The notes below the pieces were generated by a model that searched no databases, had not been told where the DNA came from, and was given only the letters and a program-made list of their open reading frames with translations. Source: DASYSA01 sp036003885 (lineage in GTDB: Bacteria > Acidobacteriota > Blastocatellia > UBA7656). From it: a stretch of 26,952 nt of DNA. The stretch lies in assembly GCA_036003885.1 (NCBI GenBank), contig DASYSA010000663.1:1-26952 (forward strand), given 5' to 3'. Positions within the stretch are counted from its first letter, which is position 1; the number at the start of each line of letters is the position of its first letter. This document shows, in pieces, positions 23,918 to 26,952 of the stretch. The translations under genes and the position numbers were made by a program.

Positions 23918-25411
23918 TTGTCAGCCTACAACGAGAGACGACAAGTTAAACTCTCCAGGCCCCCGCGGTTACAACTGTACGCATTGTGGGTCGTGCTGTT
24001 GCTGGCTTCAGGGATTCCGAGAGTCCTTGCGGCTGTGATGCTCCCTAACGAAGAGGGGGACGCCTATTCCTACCTTCGAGCCATTGAAAGCCTGCGTGCC
24101 GGTATGTCCGGCGGGACGTTTGCGATATCTGATCTGTTCGGCTTCTGGCTCCCGATCTACCAACTGATCTGCGCCCTCATAAGCCTTCTCGTTGGCCAGC
24201 CGCTCCTCGTGGCAAAGCTGATTTCGGCACTTTGCGGGATAGGTGTCTGTATCCTGGTCTTTCGCATCAGCCTGCAGTTGACCGGGAATAGGAACCTCTC
24301 ACTGCTGGCCTTTGCTCTGATTGCATTCAATCCCATCCATATTATGTATTCGTCGTTCTCGATGACGGATGTCCCGCATGCTTTCTTAGTCATCTGCAGT
24401 CTGTACTTTGCCATAAAGAAGCGTTGGCTGCTCGCCGCATGCTTTGTCGCAGTCGGATCTCTCATGCGGGTAGAGTCGTGGCCACTAATACTATTGTTGC
24501 CGGTACTTCAATGGTTGCTCGAGCGACGAGTTTCCCTGACTAGCTGCTGCATCGCGTTCGTTGGGCCCCTGTTCTGGCTTTACATCTGCTGGGCTGCAAC
24601 GGGCAATCCGTTCGAGTATTTTGAGGTTCGTAGCAGTTACGTAAACGCCGTGCGTGATACAAGCTTCTCCCTTTCGCGCGTTGCCGTCAGCGTAGGCGCG
24701 CTGGCTTATTCGGTGAATCCGGCCCTGGTTTTGGCCTGTCTCACGGCAGGCTGGGTGATTGTCAAACGTATGCGCGAGCGAAGAGAGTGGCGCATCTCGG
24801 AATCTCGGTTCCCGATTCTTGCCACCATCGCATTTTTCGTTTCTTCGTTAGGATTCGTTCTCCTCTCGTATGTCACAAATAATCAGCCAGGAATTCTGCC
24901 GCGGTACGGTTTAATCATGTTCGCGCTCGGAATTCCTGTTCTCTCGTGGTCTTTCCTGGTAGCCAGAGATTGGAAACGGCCTCGGGTGTTGGGTTACCTG
25001 GTAATAGCCGCGGCGCTGTGTCTCTCGCAGTGGAGCTTGCAGCTTGTGAATGGCGTGGCCTTCGTCAACCATGTCGCACAAAAGCGAGCCATCGCGGATT
25101 ATCTAAAGGGTGAGTACCAGACCAACCCAGGTCTCAACATCCTCTGCCCTGACAGCACGGTGCGCGTTTTGAGTGGCATTCCGGAAGGCAGGTTCATTGA
25201 CTCTTCCAACTGCCCGGACAAAATAGAACCATTCCTCGCCTATCTCAAAGAGAACCGAGTTGAATACGTGATCTTCGATAGGATGGAAGGCGTCATTCCG
25301 GCGTCGCCTCTTGCAGAGCTTGGTGAGATGGAGACCAGAGGCTTGGTTCAGCCAGTCATTCGTGTAGATTCAACACGCTACTCGCTGGGGCTGTGGAAAT
25401 GCGAAATGTGA
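23918..25411 (+). CDS. GT-C/GT39-like membrane glycosyltransferase
   Basis: This 497-residue protein has about ten membrane helices, starting LYALWVVLLLASGIPRVLAAV (20-40). The first periplasmic loop has Glu45-Glu46-Gly-Asp48 (NEEGDAYSYLRAI), the place of the catalytic acid in lipid-linked-sugar glycosyltransferases of the PMT/ArnT type. Arg-rich cytoplasmic loops and a soluble C-terminal region of about 110 residues follow. The start is uncertain: an in-frame TAA at 23903 leaves the TTG at 23918 as the first usable codon, with later TTG or GTG codons (for example in LYALWVV) as alternatives. The last four residues (KCEM) are encoded by the heptamer repeat, so the C-terminus was probably altered by repeat insertion or growth. 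It likely transfers a sugar from a polyprenyl carrier; acceptor unknown. Confidence 0.8.
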   Translation: MSAYNERRQVKLSRPPRLQLYALWVVLLLASGIPRVLAAVMLPNEEGDAYSYLRAIESLRAGMSGGTFAISDLFGFWLPIYQLICALISLLVGQPLLVAKLISALCGIGVCILVFRISLQLTGNRNLSLLAFALIAFNPIHIMYSSFSMTDVPHAFLVICSLYFAIKKRWLLAACFVAVGSLMRVESWPLILLLPVLQWLLERRVSLTSCCIAFVGPLFWLYICWAATGNPFEYFEVRSSYVNAVRDTSFSLSRVAVSVGALAYSVNPALVLACLTAGWVIVKRMRERREWRISESRFPILATIAFFVSSLGFVLLSYVTNNQPGILPRYGLIMFALGIPVLSWSFLVARDWKRPRVLGYLVIAAALCLSQWSLQLVNGVAFVNHVAQKRAIADYLKGEYQTNPGLNILCPDSTVRVLSGIPEGRFIDSSNCPDKIEPFLAYLKENRVEYVIFDRMEGVIPASPLAELGEMETRGLVQPVIRVDSTRYSLGLWKCEM

Positions 25412-25555
25412 AGGGGAAATGGGAAATGCGAAATGCGAAATGCGAAATTCGAAATGTGAAATGCGAAATGCGAAATTCCCGCTTCGCAATTAGGACTTCA
25501 ATCCTGCGGTTTTCCATTTCGAATTTCGCATTTCGAATTTCGCATTTCCCCTTCA
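25409..25555. terminator. Long heptamer-repeat hairpin joining two convergent stop codons
   Basis: The left arm holds nine 7-bp units (25416-25478, GAAATGC type) and the right arm five in opposite orientation (25514-25548). By hand alignment 25409-25448 pairs with 25516-25555 at 37 of 40 positions, leaving a 67-nt loop. The outermost 13 bp (25409-25421 and 25543-25555) are perfect and begin with TGA on each strand, which are the stop codons of the glycosyltransferase and the M61 peptidase. A shared bidirectional terminator is plausible. Confidence 0.75.
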
Positions 25556-26952
25556 TTTCTCTTTCAGCCACGATTTGAATATCGTCTTCTGCGAATCAGT
25601 CGCGTCCGACTTCTGAGTGAGGTTGTAAGTCACCCGTTCCTCCTGCCCAATGGCAACCTCTATGTTTCTAATCTGATCTCGTCGCAAAACCGTAAAGGTG
25701 ACCTTCGAGCCGATCTTCTTCTCGGCAAATCTATCATTGAATCCCGAGGCTTCAACGCGGTCGCCATCCATTGCCACCAGGACGTCACCCACATCCAGGC
25801 CCGCGCTTTCGGCCGGAGAACCTGGCGCAATGCTGGTGATCGCAATCTGTCCCTGCGGCAGCACTGTCGGAGGCGCACCAAAGAACCCAGCGCCCGGCAA
25901 CGTGTTTCCGCTGGTGATGCCGATGTACGACCGCGGCTTCTCCCTCTTCTCTTCCAACACCAGTCCGGCGTGCTCGAAGAACGCATTCCACGGAATCTCT
26001 TCGGTTCCGGAAACGTACTTCGCGAAGAAGTCGCCAAAGTCTGCTCTGTCCGGAGCAGCCTCTCGGGTGATCAGCTCAACCGCATCCCGGAAGCCTCGCC
26101 TCTCCTCAAAGCCAGGTTTAGGCAGTCCGTTGTTCTTCATCAAGTACAGGAACACTTCAGTCAGGGAGCGTTGATTGGCCGTCCGATGCCGAATCTCGAG
26201 GTCCAGTACATTCCCGAGAAGCTCTCCCTTGTTGTAGTAGTCGATTCGATTGTTAGCCGCGTTGTCGCCGGAATTCCACGTGTCCCAGCTCGACATCTCA
26301 ACGCTCATGATCTTGCGGCCGGGCGCTGACTGTAGCGTCCCGATCTCCCTGCCCAGCTCGCCGTAGTAGTCTTTAAGCGTCCAGACTCCGCTCCGCTTGA
26401 GTCCTACCGCGGCCCAGTAGCTGGTCATGCCTTCTGAGACATAGAGATTCCTGGTGTTCTGCTCGCGCGAATAGTCGAACGGACCAAGGATCGCCGGGCG
26501 AATCCGCTTCACGTTCCACAGGTGAAAATATTCGTGCGCAACAACGAACATGAAGCGCTTGTAGTTCTCCGGCATCGAGTGGGTGTTGTAGGCCGAGAAA
26601 CTGATGTCGGTCGAGTTGAGGTGCTCGAGCCCGCCCGAGCCTTGCCCCGTTCGCGCCCGGAGAAAGAAGACATACTTCTTGTACGGCACCCCGCCCATCA
26701 TGTCCGCCAGGTAGGTGACCACGGCCCTGGTGTCCTCGGTGATCTTCTGCGTGTCGTAGTTTCCCTTCCCGATGAACACGATGTAGTGCGGCACGCCCTT
26801 GTAATCGAACTGAGTCTGCTGCCAGCTGCGAGCCATCGCTATTGACGAGTCAATGAAGGTGTCGAAGCTCTCGGCGACGAAACTGTTTGTCACTGTGCCG
26901 GGATCCATCCCGGTCTGTACGACCCAGCCGGAAGGCACATCGAGCATTACAG
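25553..26952 (-). CDS. M61-family metallopeptidase with PDZ domain (partial, N-terminus off right edge)
   Basis: The frame is open to the right edge (codon GTA precedes the ATG at 26947), so the true start lies outside; numbering here is from that ATG, with 464 residues. The zinc site is HEYFH (His138, Glu139, His142), followed by the third ligand Glu172 in NLYVSEGMTSYW, with the M61 signature HLWNVKRIRP between them. A PDZ domain spans about 340-435 (SYIGITSG ... ITSIAPGSPAESAGLDVGDVLVAMDGD). This matches the glycyl-aminopeptidase/M61 family, which removes N-terminal residues, usually in the periplasm. The missing part should hold the signal peptide and the N-terminal beta domain. The stop codon lies in the heptamer-repeat hairpin shared with the convergent glycosyltransferase gene. 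Confidence 0.93.
   Translation of the reverse strand, partial: VMLDVPSGWVVQTGMDPGTVTNSFVAESFDTFIDSSIAMARSWQQTQFDYKGVPHYIVFIGKGNYDTQKITEDTRAVVTYLADMMGGVPYKKYVFFLRARTGQGSGGLEHLNSTDISFSAYNTHSMPENYKRFMFVVAHEYFHLWNVKRIRPAILGPFDYSREQNTRNLYVSEGMTSYWAAVGLKRSGVWTLKDYYGELGREIGTLQSAPGRKIMSVEMSSWDTWNSGDNAANNRIDYYNKGELLGNVLDLEIRHRTANQRSLTEVFLYLMKNNGLPKPGFEERRGFRDAVELITREAAPDRADFGDFFAKYVSGTEEIPWNAFFEHAGLVLEEKREKPRSYIGITSGNTLPGAGFFGAPPTVLPQGQIAITSIAPGSPAESAGLDVGDVLVAMDGDRVEASGFNDRFAEKKIGSKVTFTVLRRDQIRNIEVAIGQEERVTYNLTQKSDATDSQKTIFKSWLKEK

Noticed and set aside
25396..25555. CRISPR array
   Set aside because: Units are contiguous 7-mers with no spacers and no cas genes nearby.
25356..25578. Overlapping short frames on both strands with repetitive translations (EMRNAKCEIRN, FRISHFAFRISHF)
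   Set aside because: They are translations of the 7-bp repeat arrays; a 7-bp period is read as a 7-codon repeat in any open frame. No evidence of a real protein.

Overview
The window looks like a chromosomal segment of a moderately GC-rich, Gram-negative (two-membrane) bacterium. The evidence is a beta-barrel porin, a periplasmic-type L,D-transpeptidase, signal peptides on exported peptidases, and GlnD/PII/AmtB nitrogen control. The mix of large secreted M14 and M61 peptidases, TMTC-like TPR membrane proteins, orphan MacB-like permeases and many short palindromic intergenic repeats suggests Acidobacteriota (Blastocatellia-like). That is an impression from gene content, not proof. No phage, transposase, CRISPR, rRNA or tRNA was found.

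Layout. 1-3600 (minus): a secreted M14 zinc carboxypeptidase that runs off the left edge, preceded by a coiled-coil gene built of 56-residue repeats. 3728-8031 (plus): a TMTC-like membrane protein with C-terminal TPRs, then ilvD (branched-chain amino acid synthesis) followed 9 bp later by a small SAM methyltransferase. 8148-10028: an exported L,D-transpeptidase divergent from a membrane-anchored zinc-ribbon protein. 10201-18582 (minus): a nitrogen-assimilation block transcribed in the order glnD, PII (glnK/glnB), amtB, outer-membrane porin, glnA. 19336-20748 (plus): a CPA2-type cation/H+ antiporter. 21264-23742 (plus): two tandem MacB/FtsX-type permeases with no ATPase beside them. 23918-25411 (plus): a GT-C/GT39-like membrane glycosyltransferase. 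25553-26952 (minus): an M61 peptidase with a PDZ domain, cut by the right edge.

How it works together. The gln block is a complete ammonium circuit. AmtB imports ammonium, glutamine synthetase fixes it, and PII with an intact uridylylation tyrosine (Y51) is modified by GlnD. GlnA keeps Tyr397, so it could be adenylylated, but no glnE is in the window. The porin between amtB and glnA suggests a dedicated outer-membrane entry route for a nitrogen compound.

The least ordinary part is the intergenic DNA. Three separate arrays have a strict 7-bp period: ATCACNN at 21099-21133, and GAAATGC-type at 23781-23815 and 25416-25548. The last folds into a hairpin of about 40 bp whose two outer edges are the TGA stop codons of two convergent genes. 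There are also two copies of an AACCGG(G/C)AGGTTGGGG palindromic element after the antiporter, a TTGTAGGG-type degenerate element cluster upstream of it, and a 10-bp direct repeat at exactly 20-bp spacing between PII and amtB. I did not find a clearly new multi-gene system; these repeat structures and the porin-containing gln block are the best candidates for follow-up.
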